Assembly: GCF_001646865.1 (NCBI RefSeq)
Contig: NZ_LRRB01000024.1
Coordinates: forward strand, 1-36,463
Direction of reading: 5' to 3'
Source: Aldersonia kunmingensis
GTDB taxonomy: Bacteria > Actinomycetota > Actinomycetes > Mycobacteriales > Mycobacteriaceae
Length of the DNA: 36,463 bases
In this document: positions 16,337 to 24,245 of the stretch, one piece after another
Numbering within the stretch: the first letter of the stretch is position 1
How the letters are laid out: each line of letters opens with the position of its first letter
Made by a program: the position numbers and the translations under genes
Notes under the pieces: generated by a model
Seen by the model: the letters and a program-made list of their open reading frames with translations, nothing else
Databases searched by the model: none
Told to the model about the DNA's origin: nothing

Positions 16337-17767
16337 TCAGGCGGCGTTAGCCTGGCGCAGCGAACGCAACTGCAACGGGAGCCCGTCCGTCGGCATCGGC
16401 CCGGTGCCGTAGCGCAGCGGCGGGTAGTACCCCCGCGGCACCGACCAGTCGAACTGGCGCACCATCTGATGCATCACTGCCTTTATTTCCATCTCGCCGA
16501 AGTACAGCCCGATGCACTTGTGCGCGCCACCACCGAACGGTGTCCACATGAAGCGATGCTTCTTGTCCTCGCGGCGCTCCGGCGAGAACCGTTCCGGGTC
16601 GAACTTCAGCGGGTTGGACCACCACGGCTCCATCCGCTGGCTGGCAAAAATACTCGCGAACAGCCGGGTGCCCTCCGGGATGTATCTGCCGCACAGCTCG
16701 GTGTCCTTCACTGCCTCGCGGAAAAGACCGCCGACCGGCGCATGGATACGCAGCGTTTCGCGCATCACCATGTCCATGACCGGCAGCTTCTCGATGTCGT
16801 CATACTCGATGAAATCCTTGCCGAGCGCGAGCGATTCCTGCCGCAACCGCTCCTGCCACTCCGGATTCCGGCCCAAGTAGTACGCCATCATCGCGAGCGT
16901 GATCGTGCTGGTGTCGTGCGCCGCCATCATCACGAAGATCATGTGGTTGACGATGTCCTCGTCGGTGTACGTGTCGCCCTCATCGCTTGCCGAGTGACAC
17001 AGCACGCTGAACAGATCGTTGGTCGGGTTCGCACGCTTGGCGGGAATCTGGGCATAGAAATAGTCCTCGAGCAAACGACGGCCCCGTAGCCCCCGACGCC
17101 AGATTCCACCGGGGACGTCAGCGCGGATGATCGCCTGGCCGCCGTGCACAGCGTCGACAAACGCCTTGCTGATCGCGGCATGGTTGGACGTGTCGCGGTC
17201 CCCGACGAACACTTCCGCCGCCACATCGAGCGTCAATTGCTTTGCCGCGCTGTAGACATGGAAGGCCTCACCAGGTTGCCAATTCGCGACCTCGGCCTTG
17301 ATCCGCGGCTGCATCGCCTCGAGATAGCCGACCAAACGCGGCCGGGTAAACGCCTCCTGCATGATGCGGCGATGGTGCACGTGCTCGCCGAAGTCCATCA
17401 GCATCACCCCACGCTTGAAGAACGGCCCGATCAGGTAGTTGTAGAAACCCTCGTTGCCCCAAGCCTTGTCCTTGTTGAGCGTGATCGACTCGAGCGCATC
17501 CGGCCCGACAGCGCCGACCATCTTGGTGCCGAGCGACCCGAGCCAGTAGACCTCGCCGTATCGGTCGAAGCGATCCAGCGCGAACTCCATCGGATCACCG
17601 CTCATCGTGTCGAGCGTGTGGCCGAGCAGGGGCAGCCCGAAATCACCGAACACCGGATCGAGTCCGCTGCCGACCGGCGGGGCGGCAAGGGGTTTCACCG
17701 GGGAGTGGTGGCGCTGGGAAAGCGCGCCAGCGCCCTGCTGGATGTAGCCGAGCAAAGACGAGGTCAT
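16337..17767 (-). CDS. Cytochrome P450, CYP136-like, copy 2
   Basis: This 476-residue P450 is a full-length paralogue of the one at 14055, aligned without insertions. It keeps the I-helix AAHDTST, ExxR Glu337-Arg340 and haem Cys418 in FGGGAHKCIG. Differences are concentrated in the N-terminal third (for example TMSGDPMEFALDRF against NVGGDGMEFAYSRF) and near the C-terminus (QFDWSV against SYSWSV). This may reflect different substrate preference. GGAAGGAC precedes the ATG at 17767; a longer frame to 18166 is only the shadow of the opposite TetR gene. It is divergent from its own TetR at 17884. Confidence 0.93.
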   Translation of the reverse strand: MTSSLLGYIQQGAGALSQRHHSPVKPLAAPPVGSGLDPVFGDFGLPLLGHTLDTMSGDPMEFALDRFDRYGEVYWLGSLGTKMVGAVGPDALESITLNKDKAWGNEGFYNYLIGPFFKRGVMLMDFGEHVHHRRIMQEAFTRPRLVGYLEAMQPRIKAEVANWQPGEAFHVYSAAKQLTLDVAAEVFVGDRDTSNHAAISKAFVDAVHGGQAIIRADVPGGIWRRGLRGRRLLEDYFYAQIPAKRANPTNDLFSVLCHSASDEGDTYTDEDIVNHMIFVMMAAHDTSTITLAMMAYYLGRNPEWQERLRQESLALGKDFIEYDDIEKLPVMDMVMRETLRIHAPVGGLFREAVKDTELCGRYIPEGTRLFASIFASQRMEPWWSNPLKFDPERFSPERREDKKHRFMWTPFGGGAHKCIGLYFGEMEIKAVMHQMVRQFDWSVPRGYYPPLRYGTGPMPTDGLPLQLRSLRQANAA

Positions 17768-17815
17768 GAGACGTCCTTCCGCACGCAAAACCGACACCGA
17801 AAGCCTGTGATCCAC

Positions 17816-17840
17816 AACATACCGAAACGCCCCGTTTTCG
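17816..17840. promoter_or_regulatory. 18-bp operator with adjacent P450 -10 box, copy 2
   Basis: CGAAACGCCCCGTTTTCG (17823-17840) has CGAAA/TTTCG ends with the same spacing as the copy-1 site. The P450 -10 is TATGTT (17821-17816, leftward). A second shared element, TCGTTTCCC, follows on the TetR side. Confidence 0.6.
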
Positions 17841-17883
17841 TACACAGTCGTTTCCCGATGATGTCTGTGCAAGACTTCGGAGG

Positions 17884-18573
17884 GTGAGACCTGCGGGAAC
17901 GGGCACCTACCGCGGCGCTTCGGCCGAGGAGCGTCGCGACCAACGCCGTCGTCGGCTGCTCGATGCCGGACTCGACATGATCGCCACCCAGGGCTGGGCC
18001 GCCACCACGGTGCGGGGCGTCTGCGAGCAGGCGAAGGTGGGGCCGCGCTTCTTCTACGAGAGCTTCGACGACCTCGACGCACTCGCCGCGGCCGTGCACG
18101 ACGAGATCGTCCAGTCCGCGCTTGGGCACGCAATGGAGGCAGTCCTTGCAGCCGACGACGACCCACGCGCGAAGCTCACCGCCGGTATCGGCACCATAAT
18201 TCTCGAGCTCACCGAGGATCCTCGGCGTGCGCGCGTCGCGTTCGCCGAGGCACACGGCAGCGAAACCCTCATGCGCCGCCGGTTCACCGCGATGCGAACC
18301 ATCGCCGATAACGTGCGTGAGCAGACTCGGGAAATCGTGGAGCCCGCCGAGGGAACGAATTCGCCCGCGGCCGCAGATGCGATGCTGCAGGCCTTCGCCC
18401 AACTCCTCACCGGCGGCGTTGCCGAAGTAGTCCTCGTCTGGGTCGACGGCGGCCTCGACATGGACCGCGACGACCTCGTGGCCACCTGCGTCGAGTTCAC
18501 GATCACCATGCTCGAACGACTACCGGCGATGTCGGGCCGTCTCGGCAATCGGCTGAATATCGTCGCGCACTGA
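17884..18573 (+). CDS. TetR-family regulator of the P450, copy 2
   Basis: This 229-residue paralogue of the regulator at 15603 has a nearly identical DNA-binding half (GWAATTVRGVCEQAKVGPRFFYESF). The two regulators therefore probably recognise the same or very similar operators and may cross-regulate both P450 genes. Differences lie mainly in the ligand-binding half (for example residues 80-100 and 150-165). The GTG at 17884 is the first in-frame start here, with AAGACT seven bases before it. No terminator hairpin follows it. Confidence 0.88.
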   Translation: MRPAGTGTYRGASAEERRDQRRRRLLDAGLDMIATQGWAATTVRGVCEQAKVGPRFFYESFDDLDALAAAVHDEIVQSALGHAMEAVLAADDDPRAKLTAGIGTIILELTEDPRRARVAFAEAHGSETLMRRRFTAMRTIADNVREQTREIVEPAEGTNSPAAADAMLQAFAQLLTGGVAEVVLVWVDGGLDMDRDDLVATCVEFTITMLERLPAMSGRLGNRLNIVAH

Positions 18574-18679
18574 AGACTTCATACTCGTCCGGCGTTCTCA
18601 GGTCAGGTCTGTCTGTTGCAAACTTGTCGGACCTCTCCCCTAGCCTTCGGCTTCCCAACACCTGGACCGGAGGGCGACC

Positions 18680-19174
18680 ATGACGGCAGCAACGGACAGC
18701 ACTGACCCCGTGATGACGCGGATCACCACCGCCGTCAGCGCATTTCACCAGGGCGACCGAGAGGCTGCTCGCGCGACGATGCTATCGGTCTGGCGCGAGG
18801 TCACTCCTGCGGGCGACCCCCTGCACCGTTGCACGCTCGCGCATTACCTCGCCGACATGTACGACGACGCCGCGCAGGCGCTGATGTGGGACACCCGAGC
18901 CCTCGACGCGGCGGACGCGCTCACCGACGAGCGCGCCCAGCGTCACCATGCCGCGCTGTCGGTCGCCGGCTTCTATCCGTCGCTGCACCTGAACCTCGCC
19001 GACAACCTGCGCCGGCTCGGATCCTTCACCGCCGCAGCAGAACACCTCGCAGCAGCGAAGGACCGTATCGATTCGCTCGCCGACGACGAGTACGGCGCGA
19101 TCATCCGCACCGCGCTCACAGAGGTGGCGGCCGCCGTCGAGGGCCGTTCCACCGAGCGGCGCGCAACGCACTGA
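18680..19174 (+). CDS. Conserved-type helical-repeat (TPR-like) protein, function unknown
   Basis: This 164-residue soluble protein is made of paired helices: ITTAVSAFHQGDREAARATML at the start, then LHRCTLAHYLADMYDD and LHLNLADNLRRLGSFTAAAEHLAAA. The last has the alternation of small and large residues seen in tetratricopeptide repeats. Such a protein would bind a partner rather than catalyse a reaction. The ATG is preceded by GGAGGGCGACC, and TAGCCT at about 18642 may be its -10. It converges on the monooxygenase gene with nine bases between the stops. I cannot assign a function. Confidence 0.7.
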   Translation: MTAATDSTDPVMTRITTAVSAFHQGDREAARATMLSVWREVTPAGDPLHRCTLAHYLADMYDDAAQALMWDTRALDAADALTDERAQRHHAALSVAGFYPSLHLNLADNLRRLGSFTAAAEHLAAAKDRIDSLADDEYGAIIRTALTEVAAAVEGRSTERRATH

Positions 19175-19183
19175 ACCGATCGG

Positions 19184-20668
19184 CTAGCTCACCGCGCTGC
19201 TCAGTCCGACCGGGTAGGTCGTCTCGTAGTCCTCGAGTTCGACCTCGGCGAGCTGGCGGGCGAACTGTGTCGCAAATCCTGGGAACATCGTCGAGTTGTG
19301 CCCGTCCGGAGTCAGATACCAGCTCCTGCAGCCCGAATTCCAGGTCGTCCCCGTAAGGCGGCGTTGGATACGTGCGTTGAACTCGTCTTGACGGTCCCGG
19401 CGCACGTCGAGGGTACGAAGCCCGCGATCACGCATGATGCGAATTGCATTGGTGAGGTATTCGATCTGGGCTTCCATGTAAACCAATGCCGAGTTGTGCC
19501 CGGGCCCCGAGTTCGGCCCGAACGTCATGAACAGGTTAGGGTACCCGGAAACATTGACGCTCTTGTAGGCGTACGCACCTGCCGACCATTCGTCGGCAAG
19601 CTTGCGTCCGTCGCTACCCGTAATCGGAAACGGCGTGCCCTGGTTGTAGATGTCGTACCCGGTCGCAAAGACGATGCAGTCGACCTCGTGTTCTATGCCG
19701 TCCGCGGTGCGAATCCCGTTGGGCGCCAACGTCGCAATGGGCCATGTGATCAACTTGCAGTTTTCCCGTTGCAGCGCAGGGTAATAGTCGCTGGACAGCA
19801 GCATCCGTTTGCAGCCCGCCCGGAAGGTCGGCGTGAGCTGACGCCGAACCCAAGGGTCGTGAATCTGGCGGCGAAGATGGGCCTTCGCCACCCATTGAAT
19901 TGCGGTGGTGACGTTCGTGTCCCACACCATCCCGGTCGCCATCGCCTCGTGTCCCCAGTACCAGGCCTGTCGGGCCGCCAGTTCGGTCGCGGGTACCCGC
20001 CGGAACAACTGTTTCGCCCAGCCCGGATGCCGGAAGTCTGGGCGCGGCAATACCCAGCCGGGTGTGCGCTGGAAAACTTTCACCTGAGCGGCCGTCTTGA
20101 CGAGTTCCGGAATGATCTGGACCGCGCTCGCTCCCGTACCGATGACACCGACGCGCTTTCCGGTCATGTCGTAGTCGTGATCCCATCGCGCACTGTGAAT
20201 CTTGTGTCCGGTGTAACTGTCGAGCCCACGGATGTCGGGCCAACTGAAGTTGGCCAGCGGGCCTGCCGCCATCACCACCGCCGACGCGGTGAACGTGCCG
20301 CTGCGTTCGGTGTCGGCTGTCCACTTGCCGGTCTCATCATCGAATGAGAGGGCGGTGACATCGACACCGAATCGGATGTAGCGATCCAACTGGTACTTGT
20401 CGACGATATGACGGATGTAGTCGAGGATCTCCCCGCCACCGGAGTAGGCACGCGACCAATAGGGATTCAGCGCGAACGAGTACGAGTACAGCAGCGACGG
20501 GATGTCGCAGGCAGCGCCGGGATAGGTGTTGTCGCGCCAGGTGCCGCCGACCTCGCTGCCACGTTCCAGGATGACGAAGTCGTCGATCCCCTTCTGTAAC
20601 AGTCGGATAGCTGTACCCAGCCCCGCGAAGCCGGCACCGATGATCAGAACCGTCGATTTGTCGGTCAT
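19184..20668 (-). CDS. Flavin monooxygenase, Baeyer-Villiger/MymA type
   Basis: This 494-residue FAD- and NADPH-dependent monooxygenase has the FAD fold GAGFAGLG at 11-18, a Baeyer-Villiger-type fingerprint from Tyr152 (Y-x-G-x-x-x-H-x-x-x-W, His158, Trp162; the usual first Phe is Tyr), and the NADPH fold GTGASA at 177-182. The ATGYD segment is near the C-terminal third. It resembles the mycobacterial MymA/EthA group, which turn ketones into esters or oxidise sulfur or nitrogen. Its ATG (20668) overlaps the stop of the diiron gene by four bases, so it is translationally coupled. A longer frame upstream to 21121 is rejected for that reason. It is the last gene of a four-gene operon. Confidence 0.9.
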   Translation of the reverse strand: MTDKSTVLIIGAGFAGLGTAIRLLQKGIDDFVILERGSEVGGTWRDNTYPGAACDIPSLLYSYSFALNPYWSRAYSGGGEILDYIRHIVDKYQLDRYIRFGVDVTALSFDDETGKWTADTERSGTFTASAVVMAAGPLANFSWPDIRGLDSYTGHKIHSARWDHDYDMTGKRVGVIGTGASAVQIIPELVKTAAQVKVFQRTPGWVLPRPDFRHPGWAKQLFRRVPATELAARQAWYWGHEAMATGMVWDTNVTTAIQWVAKAHLRRQIHDPWVRRQLTPTFRAGCKRMLLSSDYYPALQRENCKLITWPIATLAPNGIRTADGIEHEVDCIVFATGYDIYNQGTPFPITGSDGRKLADEWSAGAYAYKSVNVSGYPNLFMTFGPNSGPGHNSALVYMEAQIEYLTNAIRIMRDRGLRTLDVRRDRQDEFNARIQRRLTGTTWNSGCRSWYLTPDGHNSTMFPGFATQFARQLAEVELEDYETTYPVGLSSAVS

Positions 20669-21588
20669 TTCGCCACCGGTTCGTAGGTCAGTTCCTTCGA
20701 CCAGGACGGGATTCGGCCGAACATCCGGTTGGGGACTTGGTCGATCACTACGCCCATCGCCTCGGACAAGAACTGGAACGGCTGGGTGTGGTCGATCGCC
20801 AACCCTGCGTGCCACTTGACGACGTGGAAATAGGGAATTCTTTGGGTATTTGGGCTGCGTTGGCCGAGCTTTTCGTAGCGCTGTGCCGCGGCGATGAGTT
20901 TGTCCTCCGACAGTCCCATCGCAGCGATGTTGGTGATCATCCTGGTCAGCAGCGGCGCATAGACCAGCGCCCCCAGGATGAGCGAGGGACTCGCGACACC
21001 ACTGACAGTGTCGATCAGAATCCGCCGCATCGAGTTCGCTCCGAGCATGTCGAGCACCGCAAAGCCAACAACGAGGTGGCGGGATTCGTCGTTGTTGATG
21101 TGGCGAAACACTTCCTCGCACACCGGATCGTCAACTTCATCGAGGAGGAACTTCACCAAGGCGCCATCGAGCGCTGTCTCCAGTGCCGGAATCACGGATC
21201 CGAGCACGGGCAGCGACAGGTCGTCGCTGTAGCGGTCGAGCCAGTCGATGGCGAGGCGAATGTTCTTGTTGGGCACGGGCATCTCACCTGGTTCCACCAT
21301 GCCCCAGCGGCGCATGAGGGCGAGCTCGGCATTGGCGTGCCGCTGCTCCTCGGCGTGGAAGTAGGTGTAGATCTGCGCCAGTTCATCGAACGGCGCCTTG
21401 CGGGCCATCGCCGCGAATCCACGCGCGCCCACGTTTTCGATCCACACCAGATCCGACATGAACGCCTTCAACTTCGGGCGTTGCTCGTCGGTGATCAGCT
21501 CGGCACCAGGTGCGTCCCAGTCGATATCCGCCAGAGCCCACTGTCTGTTCTTGATCGTCTGCAACATGTCGCTGTATTCGAACGCCAT
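20665..21588 (-). CDS. Ferritin-like diiron protein
   Basis: This 307-residue, largely helical protein has two E-x-x-H motifs: Glu81-Gln-Arg-His84 and Glu168-Ser-Arg-His171. Glu51 and Glu137 are placed to complete a carboxylate-bridged diiron site. This is the ligand set of ferritin-like oxygenases and oxidases. Which activity it has (hydroxylase, N-oxygenase, desaturase-like) cannot be told. A metal-dependent oxygen reaction on the same substrate as the neighbouring enzymes is inferred from its place between the SDR and the monooxygenase. The ATG at 21588 lies 23 bases after the SDR stop, with GGAGGAGC upstream. Confidence 0.82.
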   Translation of the reverse strand: MAFEYSDMLQTIKNRQWALADIDWDAPGAELITDEQRPKLKAFMSDLVWIENVGARGFAAMARKAPFDELAQIYTYFHAEEQRHANAELALMRRWGMVEPGEMPVPNKNIRLAIDWLDRYSDDLSLPVLGSVIPALETALDGALVKFLLDEVDDPVCEEVFRHINNDESRHLVVGFAVLDMLGANSMRRILIDTVSGVASPSLILGALVYAPLLTRMITNIAAMGLSEDKLIAAAQRYEKLGQRSPNTQRIPYFHVVKWHAGLAIDHTQPFQFLSEAMGVVIDQVPNRMFGRIPSWSKELTYEPVAK

Positions 21589-21611
21589 TGTTCTTCCAGC
21601 TCCTCCTGTTG

Positions 21612-22436
21612 TTAGCGCGCCAGCCTTTCGGCGACACCGAGCGCGCGGGTGTATGTACCGGGAGTGAGTCGTTTCACCTGCCAGACGAACTTCGCGTCGA
21701 GCTGCGGCAGGACGTGCAGCTGCCCACGGTCGTGCGCGTCGAGGGTGGTGCGGGCAACCGAATCCGGTGACACGCCAGTCCATTTCATGAGCTTGGTGGC
21801 CAACCGAGCAGCCGATTCCTCGATGCCGTCGTTGTCGATGATGTTCGTTTTCACGAAGGTCGGGCATAGGACGGTCACGGCGATACCGGTGCCGGCCAGC
21901 TCGGCCGCGAGTGTCTCGGACAATGCGAGCACCGCCGCCTTGCTGACGTTGTAGGCCGCCATCCGCGGTGCCGCCGCGAAGCTGGCCGCGGAGGCGACAT
22001 TGACGATGCCGCCGCGGCCGTGCTCACGCAGCCTGGGCGCGAACACGTGGCACCCGTGAATGACACCCCACAGGTTCACGTCGAGCGTTCGCTGCCAATC
22101 CGTGAGTGGCGTGTCACCGATAACGTTCCCGCCAATGCCGATGCCCGCGTTGTTGACCACGATGTCGGCGGGCTTTCCGAACCACTCCTCGGCGACGTCG
22201 GCCAGATCGGAGACGTCGCTCGCGACGGAAACATCGCAGCGGCGGTCGAGCGCCCGGTCGCCGATCAGCTCGACGGTCTGTTTCGCTGCCGCGGCATCGA
22301 TATCGGCGCACACCACTCGACCGCCCCTGCGCGCCAACTCGACCGCGAATGCACGCCCGATGCCACTACCCGCGCCGGTAACCACGGCATCGGCGTCGTG
22401 CGTGCGGCGGGCACCGAAGAACGGCAGCAAGTTCAC
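21612..22436 (-). CDS. Short-chain dehydrogenase/reductase
   Basis: This 274-residue classical SDR interconverts an alcohol and a ketone with NAD(P). The cofactor turn is TGAGSGIG at 20-27, NNAG at 95-98, and the active site is Ser149, Tyr162 and Lys166 (YNVSK). An Asp in CADID after the second strand suggests NAD preference. The GTG start (22436-22434) overlaps the stop of the upstream esterase as GTGA, so translation is coupled. In this operon it would naturally make the ketone used by the Baeyer-Villiger-type enzyme. A similar SDR accompanies MymA in mycobacteria. Confidence 0.9.
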   Translation of the reverse strand: MNLLPFFGARRTHDADAVVTGAGSGIGRAFAVELARRGGRVVCADIDAAAAKQTVELIGDRALDRRCDVSVASDVSDLADVAEEWFGKPADIVVNNAGIGIGGNVIGDTPLTDWQRTLDVNLWGVIHGCHVFAPRLREHGRGGIVNVASAASFAAAPRMAAYNVSKAAVLALSETLAAELAGTGIAVTVLCPTFVKTNIIDNDGIEESAARLATKLMKWTGVSPDSVARTTLDAHDRGQLHVLPQLDAKFVWQVKRLTPGTYTRALGVAERLAR

Positions 22437-23431
22437 GAGATCTCCTGACGATGTGGGGATCGCTCGCCGGCGGCGAGCGACGCGACGATGAACGCTGCCG
22501 CCTCGCCGAGTGCGAGATCGGCTTCACGCACGAGCAAGGGCAGAGCCTGGAAGACGTGCGCCTGATCCGGCCACACCTCGAGCCGGCATCGCGCTCCGAG
22601 TACATCGGCGAGATATTCCGCATCCGCTCGGAGCATCTCGGCTCCGCCGGCCTGAATCAGCGTCGGGGGGAAGCCGGTCACATCGTCGAATTCGAGTGCG
22701 AGCCGCCGATCTTCGGGATCGAGTCCACGCGTGTACAACCCAACCAGCCTTCGGGCCGCTGCCGCCGAAATCATCGGGTCACGGATCACCGCGTCGCGCC
22801 GGTCGGCGAGAGTGAGGGTGAGATCCACGAACGGCGAGAACAACGCCAGCGCCGCCGGTGTCGGCTGCAGCGACCGACGCAATTCCAGCACCAGATCCAG
22901 AATCAAGTGCCCACCCGCTGAATCACCGGCCAGCACAATACGATCCGGCGAATACGCCCGTTCGAGGAGCCAATCGAAGGCAGCGCGAACGTCGTCGGCC
23001 GGCGCGGGAAATCGGTGGCGCGGCGCGAGCCGATAGTCGCAGGCGAAGACCGGCAGACCCGTCATCTTCGACAGTCGCGACACCAGTCCACGATGGGTGC
23101 GCGCCGAACACACCGCATAACCACTGCCGTGCACATACAGGACCACCGCGTCATTCCCGGCGTGAACGCCCGGGCCCTGCACCCATTCGCCGCGGACCCG
23201 TACGCCGTCACCAACGTCGACGTCGACCAACTCGAAAGAGGTCCCCGGACTTGGGCGCCCAGCCAACGCGAGCACGCTCGCGACCATCCGCCGGTGTAGG
23301 TCGACACTGCGATTTCCGATGGGTACCGCCGACAGAATCGGCCGAACCGACCGGCGAGATACCTCGGTCACCGCTCGTGTCCGCAACGAAGCAGAGCTTC
23401 GTGGTGGCACACGCCACCATTGGGTGCGCAT
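22433..23431 (-). CDS. Alpha/beta hydrolase of the hormone-sensitive-lipase type (LipR-like)
   Basis: This 332-residue esterase or lipase has the oxyanion motif HGSGY at 101-105 (usually HGGG), the nucleophile Ser171 in GDSAGG, and the catalytic His292 in DQAHVFQ. It should cleave an ester to acid and alcohol, for instance the product of the downstream monooxygenase. The ATG at 23431 is chosen over the open frame to 23542: a TTGACA -35 and CAAACT -10 lie so that transcription begins on it, and the extension runs into the opposite TetR gene. It is the first gene of the operon esterase-SDR-diiron-monooxygenase. Confidence 0.87.
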   Translation of the reverse strand: MRTQWWRVPPRSSASLRTRAVTEVSRRSVRPILSAVPIGNRSVDLHRRMVASVLALAGRPSPGTSFELVDVDVGDGVRVRGEWVQGPGVHAGNDAVVLYVHGSGYAVCSARTHRGLVSRLSKMTGLPVFACDYRLAPRHRFPAPADDVRAAFDWLLERAYSPDRIVLAGDSAGGHLILDLVLELRRSLQPTPAALALFSPFVDLTLTLADRRDAVIRDPMISAAAARRLVGLYTRGLDPEDRRLALEFDDVTGFPPTLIQAGGAEMLRADAEYLADVLGARCRLEVWPDQAHVFQALPLLVREADLALGEAAAFIVASLAAGERSPHRQEIS

Positions 23432-23437
23432 GCCACC

Positions 23438-23467
23438 AGTTTGTGCTTGGGGCCGTTTCCTTGTCAA
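23438..23467 (-). promoter_or_regulatory. Leaderless promoter of the esterase operon
   Basis: Reading leftward: -35 TTGACA (23467-23462), an 18-bp spacer, -10 CAAACT (23443-23438), six bases, then the ATG at 23431. It shares almost all its bases with the opposing TetR promoter. Confidence 0.6.
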
Positions 23468-23470
23468 GAT
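23441..23470 (+). promoter_or_regulatory. Leaderless promoter of the TetR gene
   Basis: -35 TTGTGC (23441-23446), an 18-bp spacer, -10 CAAGAT (23465-23470), six bases, then the ATG at 23477. The whole divergent control region is only 45 bp. Confidence 0.6.
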
Positions 23471-23476
23471 GGACTC

Positions 23477-24169
23477 ATGCCGGCGACAGCAGGAGTGTGG
23501 GGCGGGCGCACTGCCGAACAGCGCCGTGCCGAACGCAGACAACGCCTGATCACCGCTGCAACCGAGATCTGGTCCGAGAGCGGCTGGGCTGCAGTGACGA
23601 TGCGCGGCGTTTGCTCACGAACGTCCCTCAACGACCGGTACTTCTACCAAGAGTTCGCCGACCGCGATGCGCTGCTGGCGGCCGTCTGGGACGGCGCGCG
23701 CGACGAGACCATCGCCCTCCTCGCGACACTGATCGCGGAGAACGCTGGACGGTCGCCATTGAATACCCTGCGGCAAGCGATCTCGGCGGTCGTCGACCGT
23801 GTCGCCGGTGATCCCGGCTGGGCGCAAATCCTCTTCGGCGAGCACACCGGCAGCCAGATCCTCGAACAGCGGCGGTCTGCCGCATTGCAGAGCGCCACCG
23901 ATCTACTGGTCCTCGCCAGCAGCGCCTACACGGAACCCGACATCGACGAAACGGCATTACGGATGGACGCCTTCGTCGGTATCGGCGGATTCGTCGAGCT
24001 GATCAAGGCCTGGCGGCAAGGGCTCATCGGTACCGATGCCCAACAGATCATCGATCACACCAGCCGGCTCGGCGCCACCCTCGCGGCCGACTACCTGCGG
24101 CCCGAGTACCGACGCACGCTCGTCGGTGGGATGCGCAACTCCGACCTCCGCGGCGAGGAGCCGGCATAA
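23477..24169 (+). CDS. TetR-family regulator of the esterase/monooxygenase operon
   Basis: This 230-residue TetR protein is a distant paralogue of the two P450 regulators. Its N-terminal block SGWAAVTMRGVCSRTSLNDRYFYQEF lines up with theirs and gives the helix-turn-helix at about 35-75. It is divergent from the esterase operon with a 45-bp shared promoter region, so binding there would block both directions. An in-frame ATG at 23420 lies inside the esterase gene and is rejected. The shared ancestry of all three regulators suggests the P450 pairs and this operon respond to related compounds. Confidence 0.87.
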   Translation: MPATAGVWGGRTAEQRRAERRQRLITAATEIWSESGWAAVTMRGVCSRTSLNDRYFYQEFADRDALLAAVWDGARDETIALLATLIAENAGRSPLNTLRQAISAVVDRVAGDPGWAQILFGEHTGSQILEQRRSAALQSATDLLVLASSAYTEPDIDETALRMDAFVGIGGFVELIKAWRQGLIGTDAQQIIDHTSRLGATLAADYLRPEYRRTLVGGMRNSDLRGEEPA

Positions 24170-24171
24170 CG

Positions 24172-24194
24172 CCCGACGGATACATCAGGTCGGG
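24172..24194 (+). terminator. Weak inverted repeat after the TetR gene
   Basis: CCCGAC and GTCGGG are exact complements around an 11-base loop, two bases after the TetR stop. There is no T-tract. It could be a weak terminator ahead of the transpeptidase gene. Confidence 0.3.
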
Positions 24195-24245
24195 ATAACC
24201 GTTGTTGCGTGCGTGGCATCTCCCCCGGCGGGTATTCGACAATTC

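Larger units (their letters stand above)
16337..18573. repeat. Tandem gene-pair duplication, copy 2
   Basis: Second copy of the P450/TetR unit. Some stretches remain nearly identical in DNA, such as the first part of the TetR gene (15606-15670 against 17887-17951), while others differ mainly at third codon positions. That fits an old duplication with purifying selection, or patches of gene conversion. Confidence 0.9.

Noticed and set aside
17768-18166. Extended N-terminus of P450 copy 2
   Set aside because: It overlaps the divergent TetR gene, while the paralogue and the ribosome site agree on the start at 17767.
20669-21121. Upstream extension of the monooxygenase to 645 residues
   Set aside because: It runs through the diiron gene; the GxGxxG motif begins 10 residues after the coupled ATG at 20668.
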